Assembly (NCBI RefSeq): GCF_009183415.1
Contig: NZ_WEHU01000025.1
Coordinates: 1-61,443, forward strand
Source: Bacillus sp. B1-b2
GTDB taxonomy: Bacteria > Bacillota > Bacilli > Bacillales > Cytobacillaceae
Reading direction: 5' to 3'
DNA: 61,443 nt
In this document: one piece after another, positions 46,048-54,868 of the stretch
Position numbering within the stretch: the first letter of the stretch is position 1
Layout: each line of letters opens with the position of its first letter
Made by a program: the position numbers and the translations under genes
Notes under the pieces: model-generated
The model's database searches: none
Seen by the model: the letters and a program-made list of their open reading frames with translations, nothing else
Told to the model about the DNA's origin: nothing

Positions 46048-47226
46048 ATGTTTAAAAATAAACTACTAATATTAGCACCTATCATTGCATTGGTCATTAT
46101 ATTTATCTTTTCTCTAACTCTTATTCCTTCGGTTCAACCAGAACCGAAAAATCTACCTATTGCTATTGTCAATGAGGATGAAGGATTAGAAATGCCAAAT
46201 CAGACTAAGTTGAATATGGGTGAAACAATCGTCGAAATGATTAAAGAAAACTCAAAAGCAACTTCTGATCAAGAAGACCCTACTGTAAGATGGGTAGAAG
46301 TTAAAAATTCTACAGAAGTTCAAAAAGGTTTAGACAATCAAGAGTACTATGCAGCATTAGTTATTCCAAAGGATTTCAGTGCTAAACAGGCTTCTTTACA
46401 AACTGCAGCTCCTGCTTCTCCTGAAATTGATATATATGTAAACCAAGGGATGAACACAATGGCGTCAACTTTGGCAGGTCAAATATTAAATGGAGTAGTA
46501 GATAATATTAACAACAATGTTCGTGCAAATATACTAGATGGGCTAGAAAAACAAGGTGCAACATTAACTTCTAAGCAAGTGGAAAGTCTAGTAACACCTA
46601 TTACAAAAAAAGTGACAAATGTTAATGAAACTGGTACAAATAGTGCAAATGGAAATGCACCTGTATCCTTATTTCAACCGCTATGGATGGGTAGTATAGC
46701 AAGTGCAGCTATCATATTTATTGCTCTTAGAAAAGTAGCTGTTACTAGTCGTAAGCAAAGCTTTATAGTTAAATTCGTGCAAATTTTAATGGGAGCAATC
46801 GCTACGCTTGTAGTTGGATTTGGTTTAACATTAATAGCAGATAAGGTAGTTGACATTCATATACCTGATTTTACTAGTACAGCGTTGTTCTTATCTATCA
46901 CATCTTTCAGCTTCTTTCTGATGATATCAGCTGTCCTTTCCTTAATAGGGCTAAGAGGAATGCCTATTTTCATCTTAATGCTGTTCTTTGGTGCACCATT
47001 GCTTGCAATGGCTCCAGAAATGATGTCACCATTCTATCAGGACTGGGTGTATTCTTGGTTACCAATGCGTTATATGGTAGGAGGTTTACGAGAACTTCTA
47101 TTCTTTGGCAATGAATTAAGTTGGGATATTGTCTCTACTCTTGTTTGGATCGGAATAGTGGGAATGGTAGTTATACTAGCTTCTGCAAAAAGATCTCAAT
47201 CAACAGATAAACAATTACAAAATTAA
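46048..47226 (+). CDS. YhgE/Pip-like ABC-2-type membrane protein
   Basis: A 392-residue membrane protein. One N-terminal helix (about 5-25) with FSLTLIPSVQPEPKNLPIAI is followed by an extracytoplasmic domain to about 215 and then five or six helices to the end. This is the DUF3533/ABC-2-type permease layout seen in YhgE/Pip proteins and in drug- or toxin-linked exporters. No ATPase partner is adjacent. The ATG at 46048 follows TTGGAGGA; an upstream ATG adds 14 unlikely residues. It is probably controlled by the divergent TetR regulator. Confidence 0.82.
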   Translation: MFKNKLLILAPIIALVIIFIFSLTLIPSVQPEPKNLPIAIVNEDEGLEMPNQTKLNMGETIVEMIKENSKATSDQEDPTVRWVEVKNSTEVQKGLDNQEYYAALVIPKDFSAKQASLQTAAPASPEIDIYVNQGMNTMASTLAGQILNGVVDNINNNVRANILDGLEKQGATLTSKQVESLVTPITKKVTNVNETGTNSANGNAPVSLFQPLWMGSIASAAIIFIALRKVAVTSRKQSFIVKFVQILMGAIATLVVGFGLTLIADKVVDIHIPDFTSTALFLSITSFSFFLMISAVLSLIGLRGMPIFILMLFFGAPLLAMAPEMMSPFYQDWVYSWLPMRYMVGGLRELLFFGNELSWDIVSTLVWIGIVGMVVILASAKRSQSTDKQLQN

Positions 47227-47233
47227 TAAATAT

Positions 47234-47277
47234 AACAAGCCGTTTTCCTTCATTGGATAAACGGCTTGTTTTTGTTA
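47234..47277 (+). terminator. Terminator after the YhgE-like gene
   Basis: AACAAGCCGTTT pairs with AAACGGCTTGTT around an 11-nt loop, followed by TTTGTT. Confidence 0.9.
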
Positions 47278-47387
47278 TAAGCGTATTATTTCTTTTTTTT
47301 TACTTATTTAAAAATGCAGCCCTAAATAGATAGAGTGGTTTAATAAGATAATAAAGCGTCCGCAATAAACTAATTAAAATATTTGCC

Positions 47388-48071
47388 TCAAATTGAATCT
47401 ATTCCGAAATAGGTTCTAAATCCATCCTTTCCTAAGGGGGTAATTATAATCTCACGTGAATTAGGTTTAGATTCTATCCACTTCCATTCTAAATATTTTT
47501 CAAATAATGCATTACCTAATGCACCACCCAAATGATGGGTGCGTTCACTCCAATCGAGACATGCATGGGAGAAGGAACGGCGCTTTTTTGATAAGGCTAC
47601 TAGGTCAATTTCTAAATCCTTAAAGAATAATTCTCCTTTAGAGGTAACGTTAAAATTTTTATCTTTTTTCTCTATGTATTCTAAGCTTTGCATCTTTTTT
47701 GTTAATGTAATACTAATTTGCCCAGCTAAATGATCATAACAGGTTCTTGCATGTTCTAGTCTTTTTAATTGACTAGATTGTTTTAGTGATCTAATTTCAG
47801 GTGGTGGTGAAATAGCCATTAATAATTCAAGTGTATGAGCAACTTCTTGATTTGCTAATTGAAAATATCGGAACCTACCACTGCTTTCGGTTTTTACAAG
47901 ATTGTTATCGACTAATTTGCCAAGATGAAAGCTAGCAGTTTGAGGCGTAATGGCTGCCATATAGGCTAATTCACTCGCTGTATGAAATTTGCCGTCCATT
48001 AATCCAGCTAGAATAGTGACTCTTGATTTTTCACCTAATAAAGATGTAAGTGCAGATATATTGGGATTCAT
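47388..48071 (-). CDS. ArsR-family (winged-helix) transcriptional regulator
   Basis: A 227-residue regulator with an N-terminal ArsR winged helix: SALTSLLGEKSRVTILAGL, then the recognition helix near AAITPQTASFHLGKLVDNNL (about 37-60) and the wing SSGRFRYFQLA. The C-terminal 120 residues are longer than in classical metal sensors and lack an obvious cysteine metal site, so a metabolite or stress ligand is more likely. I choose the ATG at 48071 behind AAGGAGGGG. It is divergent from the DMT exporter gene at 48248, a likely target. Confidence 0.85.
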   Translation of the reverse strand: MNPNISALTSLLGEKSRVTILAGLMDGKFHTASELAYMAAITPQTASFHLGKLVDNNLVKTESSGRFRYFQLANQEVAHTLELLMAISPPPEIRSLKQSSQLKRLEHARTCYDHLAGQISITLTKKMQSLEYIEKKDKNFNVTSKGELFFKDLEIDLVALSKKRRSFSHACLDWSERTHHLGGALGNALFEKYLEWKWIESKPNSREIIITPLGKDGFRTYFGIDSI

Positions 48072-48247
48072 TCTAATCTTCCCCTCCTTGTAATCCACAT
48101 TTCGATGAGCATCGTATCATCAAACGTTTAAACTAATTTTAAAGGATGTTTAGATGTATTCTCAAGAGAGAAGTAGTGTCTCTCCTTTCTATTAAATGAG
48201 TCATTTGAACAAATTTATCCATATTCATTTAAACTGGAGGAATAAAG

Positions 48248-49132
48248 GTGAAATCTTACATGTATTTTTTATTAATCATTTTAACAACGGCACTAATGGG
48301 CTCTTCTTTTGCAATCGGGAAAATAGGGTTACAATATTCTTCCCCACTTTTATTGGCGGGTTTACGTTTCTTATTGGCTGGTGTTATCATGGCTATTTTA
48401 GTAAAGATAACAAACCAACCTCACCCAGCTAGTAAGGAACAGTGGAGCAAAGTACTTATTATCGGATCCTTACAAACAGCAACTGTAATGGGATGTATTT
48501 TTATAAGCTTAAGAACAATAACTGCAAGCGAGTCATCCATTCTAACATTCATGAATCCACTATTAGTTATTATATTTGGTACGGTCTTTATGCAAATTCG
48601 TTATAAATGGTATCAATGGAGTGGCGTTCTTTTAGGGTTTATTGGTGTAGCAACAACATTAGGAGGTATAAAGGACATGAAGATAGGCATTCTCTTTGGT
48701 GCACTTTCTTCTGTGTTTTGGGCTATTTCTACTTTATTAGTAAATAAGTGGGGAAGCAATTTTAACACATGGGTACTTTCAGCGTATCAAATGCTGTTTG
48801 GTGGGTTAATTCTTATCATTTTAAGTTTATTGATTGAAAAACCTTTTTTCGACTTAAACATGAAGTCCGTTTCTCTACTACTATGGTTAAGCATCATGTC
48901 CTCTATTGTGCAATTTGCTTTGTGGTATTTTCTTTTACAGAAAGGAGAACCAGGAAAAACTAGCTCTTATCTGTTTTTAGCTCCTTTCTTTGGCGTATTA
49001 ACTGGTAGTGTTCTATTAAATGAAACTATTTCACTAGAATTTTTAGGTGGTGGTCTTCTAATAATAATAGGTATTTTCTTAGTGAATAGTAAATTTAATA
49101 AAAAAGAAGAACTATCTACTAGACATATGTAA
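48248..49132 (+). CDS. EamA/DMT-superfamily transporter
   Basis: A 294-residue protein with ten hydrophobic helices in two EamA repeats (about 5-135 and 148-285). The first repeat shows SSFAIGKIGLQYSSPLLLAGLRFL, typical of the family. These carriers usually export amino acids or other small metabolites. GTG start 7 nt after TGGAGG. It is divergent from an ArsR-family regulator that probably controls it. Confidence 0.88.
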   Translation: MKSYMYFLLIILTTALMGSSFAIGKIGLQYSSPLLLAGLRFLLAGVIMAILVKITNQPHPASKEQWSKVLIIGSLQTATVMGCIFISLRTITASESSILTFMNPLLVIIFGTVFMQIRYKWYQWSGVLLGFIGVATTLGGIKDMKIGILFGALSSVFWAISTLLVNKWGSNFNTWVLSAYQMLFGGLILIILSLLIEKPFFDLNMKSVSLLLWLSIMSSIVQFALWYFLLQKGEPGKTSSYLFLAPFFGVLTGSVLLNETISLEFLGGGLLIIIGIFLVNSKFNKKEELSTRHM

Positions 49133-49206
49133 GAAATTTAGCAAATGTAGTTGCATATCTATAGTCATTTACAAAAAGATTTGTAGATTGGAAGGAGAAA
49201 ATTTAT

Positions 49207-49293
49207 TTGAAAAGAAGTAGTTTTTATACTATTGTTTTAGAAAAAGCAGGATATATCAGATGTGATTTTTACGTATGTACCTTAAACTATTAG
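49207..49293 (+). CDS. Possible 28-residue peptide
   Basis: A TTG start lies 9 nt after the good ribosome site GGAAGGAG. The frame encodes MKRSSFYTIVLEKAGYIRCD and YVCTLNY. It lies in the spacer before the ATPase gene. The ribosome site is the main evidence, and it could be a leader peptide. Confidence 0.25.
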   Translation: MKRSSFYTIVLEKAGYIRCDFYVCTLNY

Positions 49294-49339
49294 TTACATA
49301 CAATGTTAATTTCATTTAAACGGAGGTGACTAAGTAAAG

Positions 49340-50098
49340 ATGTTAAACCAAGATTCTCAATACATTAGAGCGGTTAAACTTAAAAGTGAGCATACTTTAG
49401 CACGTGATAGTTTCCCACTTAATCTTCCAGTTATTCAGAACTTAGAAGAAATAATATTTCATCCTAACGTTACTTATATTATTGGAGAAAATGGAATGGG
49501 GAAATCAACTTTACTAGAGGGCATTGCTATTGCTTATGGATTTAATCCAGAAGGTGGCACATTAAACTTTAACTTTTCTAGTTATGACTCCCACTCAGAT
49601 TTAGATAAGTACCTTCGTTTAATTAAGGGAGTGAATAGAGCGGAGGATCATTTTTTCCTTAGAGCAGAAACCTTTTATAACTTAGCAAGCAATATAGAAG
49701 ATTTAGATAGGGAGGATGATCCAATATCTGGTCCTAAAATTATTAATTCCTATGGAGGAAGATCCCTACATGAACAATCACACGGTGAATCTTTTTTCGC
49801 AGCCTTTACAGAACGCTTTAAAGGAAAAGGTTTATATATTTTAGATGAACCTGAAGCAGCATTATCGCCATTAAGACAAATGTCGATGTTAGCAAGAATT
49901 AATGATCTTGTTAAAGAAGGGTCTCAATTTATTATTGCTACTCATTCTCCCATTATTATGGCTTATCCGAATGCTAAAATCATTCAGCTTTCAGAAGATG
50001 AGATATATGAATCAACATTAGAAGATACTCAACATTATTCCATTATGAAGCAGTTTTTTGAAAATAAAGATCGGATGCTGCACCATCTTTTTCAATAA
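49340..50098 (+). CDS. AAA-family (ABC/SMC-like) ATPase
   Basis: A 252-residue cytosolic ATPase with Walker A GENGMGKST at about 48-56, a signature-like SYGGRSLHEQSHGES near 140, Walker B LYILDEPEAAL near 165 and a switch histidine in IATHSPI near 198. This fits the COG3910-type predicted ATPases, related to RecF/Rad50 heads but without coiled coil or a transmembrane partner. Its role is unknown. The start follows GGAGGTGA. The upstream leader repeats the ATTTAAAC-GGAGG context of the DMT gene. Confidence 0.85.
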   Translation: MLNQDSQYIRAVKLKSEHTLARDSFPLNLPVIQNLEEIIFHPNVTYIIGENGMGKSTLLEGIAIAYGFNPEGGTLNFNFSSYDSHSDLDKYLRLIKGVNRAEDHFFLRAETFYNLASNIEDLDREDDPISGPKIINSYGGRSLHEQSHGESFFAAFTERFKGKGLYILDEPEAALSPLRQMSMLARINDLVKEGSQFIIATHSPIIMAYPNAKIIQLSEDEIYESTLEDTQHYSIMKQFFENKDRMLHHLFQ

Positions 50099-50111
50099 AA
50101 AAATAAACGTA

Positions 50112-50145
50112 GGGACTTTCTCTAATTAAAGAGAAAGTCCTTTTA
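50112..50145 (+). terminator. Terminator after the ATPase gene
   Basis: GGACTTTCTCT pairs with AGAGAAAGTCC around a short A/T loop, then TTTTAT. Confidence 0.88.
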
Positions 50146-50288
50146 TCAAGAATATAGTGTGAACTTAATAATCATATCATGTATAAGCTATTAAATTAAA
50201 GAAACCATAGTATTCCATATATCATCTTTGTTCTTTAAGTCAGCTTTTTTCATTCTAGGTATCAAATATACGCTACCTAATGATTGAA

Positions 50289-51140
50289 TTAGTAATCAGC
50301 ATTCTTTATATATTTACTTAATGTATAAGCAATTCCATCTTCTTCATTAGAACGAGTCACTTCATCAGCGGCAGCCTTTAAATCATCTACTGCGTTAGCC
50401 ATTGCAACTCCAAGTCCTGCATATTCGACCATTGTTGCATCGTTATGTCCATCTCCAAAAGCAATCATTTCTTCCCTCTTGTAGCCTCTAGGAATTAATA
50501 CAGTATCCAAAGCCTTAGCCTTATCAATACCCTTAGCTGTAAACTCAAAGTAAAAAGGAGCGGTAAACATACAACTTAAAGTATCTTTAAAAGGTTCCAT
50601 CATTTCTTTATAATGATTCAGAAGATAATCAGGAGATCCAGCTGTTAGAATTTTATTCAATGGATAATCAGCGAAAGCCGCCAAATCATCTACTTCACAT
50701 AACTTAAACTTTCCACCACGAGATTCATATTGAATGATGTTAATAGGATTCCCATCATAAATAACTTCATTGTTAAAAACATCTGTTACAAACATGTAGT
50801 CATCTTTATTGATCATAGGCATTACATTAAATTTTTTCATATGCTCCAGAACTGCCTGTCCATGTTCCACGCTCATTGTTTCGTTGAATAATACTTCATT
50901 CGTTTCACAATCCACTACCATTGATCCATTAAAAGAAACTAAAAGCCCATGGTGTTCTTCCATTTTTAATTCTTTAGCAAAATCCATTAATCCAGATGTA
51001 GGTCTTCCAGATGCAAGAACTAAGATTGCTCCAGCTTCTTGTGCTTTCATTAAAACTTCTTTTGTTTTTGCAGAAATCTTTTTTTCCTTATTGGTCAAGG
51101 TGCCATCTACATCCATAATAATGACTTTAATATCATCCAT
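50289..51140 (-). CDS. Cof-type HAD-IIB sugar phosphatase
   Basis: A 283-residue HAD hydrolase with motif I MDVDGTLTN near residue 9, motif II LASGRPTSG near 42, motif III lysine near 210 and motif IV AFGDGHNDATMVEYAG near 226. The C2-type cap lies between motifs II and III. Such enzymes dephosphorylate sugar phosphates or related compounds; the substrate is unknown. The start follows AAGGGGG. It is divergent from the PTS operon, which fits a role in sugar-phosphate stress relief. Confidence 0.92.
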   Translation of the reverse strand: MDDIKVIIMDVDGTLTNKEKKISAKTKEVLMKAQEAGAILVLASGRPTSGLMDFAKELKMEEHHGLLVSFNGSMVVDCETNEVLFNETMSVEHGQAVLEHMKKFNVMPMINKDDYMFVTDVFNNEVIYDGNPINIIQYESRGGKFKLCEVDDLAAFADYPLNKILTAGSPDYLLNHYKEMMEPFKDTLSCMFTAPFYFEFTAKGIDKAKALDTVLIPRGYKREEMIAFGDGHNDATMVEYAGLGVAMANAVDDLKAAADEVTRSNEEDGIAYTLSKYIKNADY

Positions 51141-51631
51141 TTTTTAGTTCCCCCTTCAATTGTTTAAGGATATGAGTATGGAGAGTTGATTTTCTTTCAT
51201 CATATAATACATTTGCCTAAATTAACTACTTAAATAAAAAATTAGATGGAAACAAATTCTTGGAGTTGATAATAAGTGAGGGAAGGAAAATGCAATGTAA
51301 TAGGTTTATTCATGTGATATCTGAATTCAAGTTCTTTTGCAGAGGGAGCAACATTTTATCCTTTCCGTTATTGGTTTCCGTTTTTATGGTAATGTTTTCC
51401 GTTGCGCAAAGGAAAGACTTTAAATTAACTTAAAGGTAAATCTGTTATAAGATTTAATCAAGCAGTTAAATAGTAAATGAAAACGTTATCAAATAAACTA
51501 GAACTATTCCATATTGTATAAGCAACCATACACATAATACTTAAGAGACATCGAAGAAAAGCTACTAGTTTATTATTTACTGCCAAATGTAAAAATATGA
51601 ACTTATCTATTTAAACTTAAGGGTGATTGTG
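51141..51631. other. Promoter region of the PTS operon
   Basis: This 490-bp spacer lies between the divergent Cof phosphatase and PTS genes. It carries one cre site (51478-51491). No other gene was supported. Confidence 0.5.
51478..51491 (+). promoter_or_regulatory. cre site (CcpA operator) upstream of PTS IIA
   Basis: TGAAAACGTTATCA matches the CcpA target TGWNANCGNTNWCA at every fixed position. CcpA with HPr-Ser-P or Crh-Ser-P would repress the operon when glucose is present. Confidence 0.85.
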
Positions 51632-51937
51632 ATGAACTTAGAAGAAATCAGTTTTCAAATTATTCTAAATGGAGGAAATGCTCGAGGTTTAGCAATGGAA
51701 GCTATTAATGATGCTAGAATCGGAGAGTTTGACTTAGCTGAACAAAAACTAGAAGACGCAAATGAAGCAATGAGAGTCGCTCATCGTTATCAGACAGATC
51801 TTATTCAAGGTGAAGCTCGTGGAGAAAAATTTGAGATTCGTTTATTACTCATCCATGCACAAGATCATTTAATGAATGCAATGACAGTTATTGATTTAGC
51901 GAAAGAAATCATTGCACTTCATAAGAAAACGAATTGA
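51632..51937 (+). CDS. PTS lactose/cellobiose-family IIA component
   Basis: A 101-residue all-helical IIA protein that passes phosphate from HPr to IIB. The active histidine H75 and the second conserved H79 lie in LLLIHAQDHLMNAM. The trimeric IIA fold is indicated by the NGGNARGLAMEAI start. I choose the ATG at 51632, 8 nt after TAAGGG. It forms an operon with IIB; IIC follows after a second cre site. The likely substrate is cellobiose or another beta-diglucoside. Confidence 0.93.
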   Translation: MNLEEISFQIILNGGNARGLAMEAINDARIGEFDLAEQKLEDANEAMRVAHRYQTDLIQGEARGEKFEIRLLLIHAQDHLMNAMTVIDLAKEIIALHKKTN

Positions 51938-51997
51938 GTAGAATTTATCAATATGTTAAAAGTCAAAAAAACTCATATCTAACTGGAGGAATATAAA

Positions 51998-52318
51998 ATG
52001 AAAAAAGTATTAATTATTTGTGCAGCTGGAATGTCATCTTCTTTAATGGCAAAAAAGACAACTGAATACTTTAAATCAAAGGGTCAAGATATTGTATTAG
52101 ATGCTATTTCCGCTAACGAAGGTGGAAAACTGATTGAAAAAGGTGAATTTGATCTCTATCTAGTAAGCCCTCAAACAAAAATGTATTTTAATAAGCTGAA
52201 AGAAACTGGTGATCGTGCAGGAAAACCTGTAGTGAATATTCCACCACAAGCATATGTTCCAATTCCAATGGGCATTGAAAAACTTGGTAATGTAATTTTA
52301 CAAGAGTTACCGAATTAA
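51998..52318 (+). CDS. PTS lactose/cellobiose-family IIB component
   Basis: A 106-residue IIB protein. The phosphorylated cysteine is C8 in KKVLIICAAGMSSSLMAKK. It takes phosphate from IIA and gives it to the sugar in IIC. The start follows TGGAGGAA, 60 bp after the IIA stop. Confidence 0.95.
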   Translation: MKKVLIICAAGMSSSLMAKKTTEYFKSKGQDIVLDAISANEGGKLIEKGEFDLYLVSPQTKMYFNKLKETGDRAGKPVVNIPPQAYVPIPMGIEKLGNVILQELPN

Positions 52319-52473
52319 TCTATTTCTAGAGCTATATTCCATGAATGTTGCGCGCAAGCAAAAGTGGTTTTTATTAGAAACATTTGGTTCTTCGCTTTCT
52401 AATTGTTTAATATGCCTATCTCTTTTTCAATTACTTTAAGAAGGTAATAGAATGGTTCGAGTTTCAAGAATAA

Positions 52474-52487
52474 TGAAAGCGTTATCT
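52474..52487 (+). promoter_or_regulatory. Second cre site, between IIB and the membrane protein gene
   Basis: TGAAAGCGTTATCT agrees with the CcpA consensus. It implies a second promoter or a roadblock inside the PTS cluster. Confidence 0.8.
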
Positions 52488-52584
52488 AAATCTAGTTTTA
52501 CAAATATATCAAAATGATACACTTGGCGAAAAGGGAACAAGGCATATAGGTGAAGAGCCAGATGATGAAAAATGAGGGATGAAT

Positions 52585-53088
52585 ATGAATAACAATGATA
52601 GAGCACTGTTAGAAAAGAACAGAAAAAAGCAAAGTTTAAAATCGATGTACTTTAATCGCTATTTGCTTGTTAGATATGTAACGGCATTATTCTTTTTTTC
52701 AAACTTGTACTGGTTAATTTCATTGGTATTAAGTGATTCTATACTTTATGTAATTCCATTAGTATTAATACTATTTTTATTAGCTAGTTTTGCAGAGCAA
52801 GTGAAGATTTATAGTAGCCCAACTAATAATGCCAGATACACTAAGTACTGTTTTACAGCATTGCTTGTAACAAACGTTATTTGTATACTACCTGTTTGTT
52901 TTTCTTCGTCTTTTGCTCATTTATATCCATTCCTAGTTAATCAGGATAAATCAAGAATATTAGTATTAACGATTTTAATTTTTGGATTGTTATTAGCTGC
53001 TTTCATTCTTAGACGTTTGGATAAGATTAGACACAACGATGATAAGCATTATGCACGCATTAAATCATATGAAAAGGTTATTAATTAA
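52585..53088 (+). CDS. Small four-helix membrane protein of the PTS cluster
   Basis: A 167-residue protein with a basic N-terminus and four hydrophobic segments at about 28-48, 52-70, 90-112 and 122-142, then a charged tail. It has no PTS active-site motif that I can see. It lies between IIB and IIC and overlaps the IIC leader, so it is probably made with the transporter. I do not recognise a family. I take the ATG at 52585, 6 nt after TGAGGG; one at 52579 abuts that site. Confidence 0.75.
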   Translation: MNNNDRALLEKNRKKQSLKSMYFNRYLLVRYVTALFFFSNLYWLISLVLSDSILYVIPLVLILFLLASFAEQVKIYSSPTNNARYTKYCFTALLVTNVICILPVCFSSSFAHLYPFLVNQDKSRILVLTILIFGLLLAAFILRRLDKIRHNDDKHYARIKSYEKVIN

Positions 53089-53107
53089 GAAGAAAAGAGG
53101 AGTTTAT

Positions 53108-54463
53108 ATGTCAGGAGAAAACAAGGTATTTGCTCTTTTTGAAAAGTATTTAATGGGTCCGATGGGGAAAGTTGCATCCTTACGTTTCGTCCGTGCCGTA
53201 ATGGCTGCAGGGATGGCTTCCATTCCATTTACTATTGTAGGATCTATGTTCCTTGTACTCAATGTATTACCACAAACACTTACCTTTTTAGAAGGATTCT
53301 TCAATAGTACATTCTTTAAAATTAGTGACTTATATATGTTAGCAAATAAATCTACAATGGGAATTCTAGCCTTATATTTTAATCTTGTAATAGGATATGA
53401 GTATACAAAAATCATTGCGGATGAGGATAACTTAAATCTTAATCCTTTAAATGGTGCATTACTTTCCATGTTTGCGTTCTTTATGACTATTCCAATGCTA
53501 GTGATAGATAGTGGGAAAATTGCACTTGTTCAACAGATCGATGATTCAACAACAATTGTTAGTGGCTGGCAAATGGTTAGTGATGGTGTGAGTCGTTTAG
53601 GTACAACAGGGATTTTCGCTGCCATTATTGTAGGAGTTATAGCCGTACAGTTATATAGATTATGTGTGAAACAAAATTGGGTTATTAAAATGCCAGAAGC
53701 AGTACCAGAAGGTGTTTCAAGATCATTCACAGCATTAATACCAGCATTTTTAGTAGCATTTGTTATCTTGATTATTAATGGGATATTAGTGGCTGTAGGT
53801 ACAGATTTATTTAAGGTTGTAGCTGTTCCATTTAGCTTTGTTACTAACTTAACAAACAGTTGGTTAGGTATTATGGTAATTTACTTCTTAATCCATGCAC
53901 TTTGGATCGTAGGTATTCATGGAGCGAATATTGTAGGAGCATTTTTAACACCAATTCTGTTAACTAACATGGCAACTAACTTAGACGGTGGGAATATTCC
54001 ATTTGCAGGGGAGTTTCCAAACTCATTCGTTATTATGGGTGGTTCAGGAGCGACTTTAGGTTTAGTATTATTCATTGCATTTTTAGCTAAATCACAACAA
54101 TTAAAAATTCTAGGTAAAGCTTCTCTAGCACCTGGTATTTTCAATATTAATGAACCAATCCTATTTGGATTACCGATTGTTTACAATCCATATTTAGCTA
54201 TCCCATTCTTCTTAGCTCCTATGGCATCAGCATCTATTGGTTATTGGGCAATTAAGTTGAAATTTGTTGAACCAATCATTGCACAAGTACCTTGGCCATC
54301 TCCTATCGGTATCGGAGCATTTATTGGAACAGCAGGAGACTTTATGGCAGTTATTGTTGCATTAATCTGTGGTGTAGTAGCTTTCCTAATTTGGTTCCCG
54401 TTCATTAAAATGTATGATAATAAACTAGTAGAACAAGAAAAAGGTGGAGAAACAGTAATCTAA
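53108..54463 (+). CDS. PTS lactose/cellobiose-family IIC permease
   Basis: A 451-residue membrane permease with about ten helices. The conserved IIC motif region NEPILFGLPIVYNP lies near 350 and GIHGANIVGAFLTPI near 278, matching LicC/CelB-type cellobiose permeases. It binds and translocates the sugar while IIB phosphorylates it. The ATG at 53108 is preceded by AGAGGAG; an earlier in-frame ATG overlaps the upstream gene. Followed by a terminator. Confidence 0.95.
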   Translation: MSGENKVFALFEKYLMGPMGKVASLRFVRAVMAAGMASIPFTIVGSMFLVLNVLPQTLTFLEGFFNSTFFKISDLYMLANKSTMGILALYFNLVIGYEYTKIIADEDNLNLNPLNGALLSMFAFFMTIPMLVIDSGKIALVQQIDDSTTIVSGWQMVSDGVSRLGTTGIFAAIIVGVIAVQLYRLCVKQNWVIKMPEAVPEGVSRSFTALIPAFLVAFVILIINGILVAVGTDLFKVVAVPFSFVTNLTNSWLGIMVIYFLIHALWIVGIHGANIVGAFLTPILLTNMATNLDGGNIPFAGEFPNSFVIMGGSGATLGLVLFIAFLAKSQQLKILGKASLAPGIFNINEPILFGLPIVYNPYLAIPFFLAPMASASIGYWAIKLKFVEPIIAQVPWPSPIGIGAFIGTAGDFMAVIVALICGVVAFLIWFPFIKMYDNKLVEQEKGGETVI

Positions 54464-54549
54464 TTTAAACGAAAAAAATGCAGATTACTATGCTATACAG
54501 TTAAGGTAAAAAAGTTAGTTCCCTATTAACTTAATATCCTAACATGATA

Positions 54550-54596
54550 AAAGAAGACGGTTCTCTGTGGGAATAAGCCGTCTTCTTCATCTTTTA
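54550..54596 (+). terminator. Terminator after the PTS permease
   Basis: AGAAGACGG pairs with CCGTCTTCT around a 17-nt loop, then TCATCTTTT. Confidence 0.85.
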
Positions 54597-54665
54597 CAAA
54601 GTAAAATATAGAAGATAGAATAGATGGTAAAAGCGTGTTATTGATACGAGTGGGGAAGAGCTTTA

Positions 54666-54722
54666 ATACATGTATAATTGTAAATACTATTAGTACAATA
54701 ATATTTACAATTATACATGTAT
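54666..54722. repeat. Perfect 21-bp inverted repeat
   Basis: ATACATGTATAATTGTAAAT plus A at 54666-54686 is perfectly complementary to 54702-54722, with a 15-nt spacer that itself can partly pair. No T-run follows directly. It could be an operator for the downstream regulator, a structured RNA or a mobile remnant. Confidence 0.8.
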
Positions 54723-54727
54723 CTGGA

Positions 54728-54761
54728 AAAATGGAGTTGTAGTGAAAACTCCATTTTTTCC
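54728..54761 (+). terminator. Terminator-like hairpin before the LicR-type gene
   Basis: AAATGGAGTT pairs with AACTCCATTT, then TTTTCC. No reading frame lies between it and the previous terminator, so it may end a small RNA that contains the 21-bp inverted repeat. Confidence 0.7.
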
Positions 54762-54868
54762 TATATTTTGCTTTTTGACTTTTTCATTATAGAGGTAGGC
54801 AGGTTATTCTAAACAAGGCAGAAACTGTTTAGATGATGAAAATATCATGGAAAGGGGAGCTGAATGCT

